Below are positions 52,701-52,888 of a stretch of DNA of 52,888 nucleotides, one piece after another; positions within the stretch are counted from its first letter, which is position 1; each line of letters opens with the position of its first letter. The DNA is from Tannerellaceae bacterium (GTDB taxonomy: Bacteria; Bacteroidota; Bacteroidia; Bacteroidales; Tannerellaceae). The stretch covers positions 1 to 52,888 of the forward strand of contig JAITGS010000017.1 of the NCBI GenBank assembly GCA_031280435.1, given 5' to 3'. The position numbers and the translations under genes were made by a program. The notes under the pieces were generated by a model, which ran no database searches, was not told the DNA's origin, and worked only from the letters and a program-made list of their open reading frames with translations.

Positions 52701-52782
52701 TTACAAACGAGAACGACAAATAAAACAGGCACACAAGCGTAAGCAACACCGAGAAGACTTTTACAAATCCTTTGTTCTGCAT
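49753..52782 (-). CDS. secDF: Protein translocase subunits SecD and SecF, fused
   Basis: A 1009-residue RND-type membrane protein that uses the proton gradient to aid export through SecYEG. The SecD half (about 1-660) shows LGLDLKGGMNVILELNV, a large periplasmic domain and AMAIDANVLIYERCKEELR. The SecF half (about 700-1000) shows LNSGIDFTGGRNYTLRF and SINDTVVVFDRIRE. About 12 membrane helices are evident. A fused SecDF of about 1000 residues is the usual form in Bacteroidota. The periplasmic region has an Ala/Thr/Glu-rich low-complexity insert (about 265-310). The -7 motif TATATTTG (plus 52838-52845) lies 56 bp upstream. Confidence 0.95.
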   Translation of the reverse strand: MQNKGFVKVFSVLLTLVCLFYLSFSFVTAHYNNKAVEYAQGDPEKESFYLDSLATKRVWPGLSFLPGYSLKECREMEITLGLDLKGGMNVILELNVAEVIRAISNNNMDENFNQALELARKRQSTSQSDFIDLFAEEYKKLDPQARLAAVFSTFDLRDRITAQSSDAQVISVLKSELKSAIDNSFNVLRTRIDRFGVVSPNIQRLETTGRILVELPGVKETERVRRLLQASANLEFWETFSFPEIAQAMMEANQLLASLERQSAPADSTATAATTELPDIEQPATEANVNEADSLLAQLSDSTAVQTKSQEEYRKQNPLFSRLIPMMAETTGQPYPGPIVGHAASTDMQKIDELLAMKQVKDLLPRNLVFKWGVKAINDNGIYELYAIRQTNRDGTPALSGDVVTDATADFSQDQLGRSSNRQEVSMTMNAEGAKAWARLTKDNVNKAIAIVLDNMVYSAPNVLGEIPGGRSQITGSYTPEEAKDLANVLKSGKMAASVDIVQEDVVGPSLGQAAINAGVISFIVALVVLMIYMCIVYGVVPGMIANGALVVNIFFTMGVLASFQAVLTLPGIAGMVLTLAMAIDANVLIYERCKEELRAGKGLARAIADGYGNAFSAIFDSNLTSIITGIVLFYFGTGPIRGFATTLIIGLCASFLTAVFLTRIVYEALLAKNMIKNLTFVTKLSKNFLTDPKINFLGNRQKGYLIPVVIVVLGAISLFTLGLNSGIDFTGGRNYTLRFDRDVNTENVRSLLEDQYEGGSVSVITIGKANQVRVSTNYRILENEPSIDAEIESKMLEGLRPLLPDGITAEQFKDHIVSSQKVGPSMADDIKNSAYLAVIIAMIFMALYILIRFRDVAFSVGTFVSVIIVTLCIIALYSLLWKIMPFSMEVDQTFIAAVLTIIGYSINDTVVVFDRIRETIGLYPKRDRFQVINDALNSTLARTFNTSFSTLLVVVCIFALGGSTIRSFTFAILLGVIIGTYSTLFVATPIAYEIQKRRLAKKAAAITK

Positions 52783-52837
52783 TTTGAATGATGATTGTTA
52801 TTGTATGGTTTATATTATTTTGTTTTTCACAAGGCTG

Positions 52838-52845
52838 CAAATATA
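52838..52845 (-). promoter_or_regulatory. -7 element of the secDF promoter
   Basis: On the minus strand this reads TATATTTG, matching TAnnTTTG, about 56 bp before the start codon. The -33 region is A/T-rich with no clear TTTG. Confidence 0.55.
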
Positions 52846-52888
52846 GACTTTTTTTATTTGCTAAAACTACTCTCCACATGTAGCCGGC

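Overview
The window reads as chromosomal DNA of a member of the Bacteroidota, most likely the order Bacteroidales. It carries a SusC/SusD pair with an ECF sigma/FecR switch, Mfa/FimA-type lipoprotein fimbrillins with DUF3575 and DUF3868 partners, a fused SecDF, a 67K-type SppA, DUF1460, DUF5686 and DUF4922 proteins, and several promoters with the Bacteroidota -7 motif TAnnTTTG. No rRNA, tRNA, phage or cas gene was recognised. No species is assigned.

Layout. 1-528: a 41-bp tandem array, then a promoter. 529-4021 (+): PlsC-like acyltransferase, then an overlapping run of YafV-like omega-amidase, AmpG-like permease and PrmA. 4022-5623: a non-coding region with a 21-bp array and the leader of an AraC gene. 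5624-16960 (+): an AT-richer fimbrial island (AraC regulator, DUF3575, DUF3868/OmpA/TPR protein, major fimbrillin, Mfa2-type anchor, two accessory or tip lipoproteins, the second with a FISUMP domain, and a second AraC regulator). 16961-17712: terminator and a second, related 21-bp array. 17713-20875 (+): inositol-monophosphatase-like enzyme, two-part glycosyltransferase, DUF4922/HIT-like protein. 20972-24917 (+): sppA, lpxK, thiL, ending at a terminator. 25221-25707: a 21-bp array and a 42-bp array at a convergent junction. 25733-38243 (-): a polysaccharide-utilisation-type locus (sigma, FecR, SusC, SusD, duplicated SGNH-like protein, DUF4886, GH116-like enzyme). 38558-40840 (-): CPA2 antiporter. 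40841-42053: a 41/40-bp array between divergent genes. 42054-43076 (+): DUF1460 protein whose 3' end overlaps the opposing DUF5686 gene (42955-45105, -). Then pnuC, class II aldolase, an FAD oxidoreductase, another 41-bp array and secDF, all on the minus strand.

How the genes work together. The island between the two AraC genes looks like a complete surface-fimbria module: assembly or barrel proteins, main shaft subunit, anchor and tip subunits. A hairpin after the shaft gene could explain unequal subunit levels. The 25.7-38.2 kb block looks like sensing (sigma/FecR), uptake (SusC/D) and deacylation plus glucoside hydrolysis (SGNH proteins, GH116) of one glycan or glycolipid. Several remaining genes serve the envelope: LpxK, SppA, AmpG, DUF1460, PlsC-like protein and SecDF.

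The most unusual feature is intergenic. Eight tandem arrays or sub-arrays in six loci, mostly unrelated in sequence, have near-exact periods of 21, 42, 41 or 40 bp, that is about two or four helical turns. They occupy most of the long non-coding gaps. Two related 21-bp arrays bracket the fimbrial island, and in one of them a 10-bp block is present in both orientations. A separate ~120-bp element with 17-bp terminal inverted repeats occurs three times.
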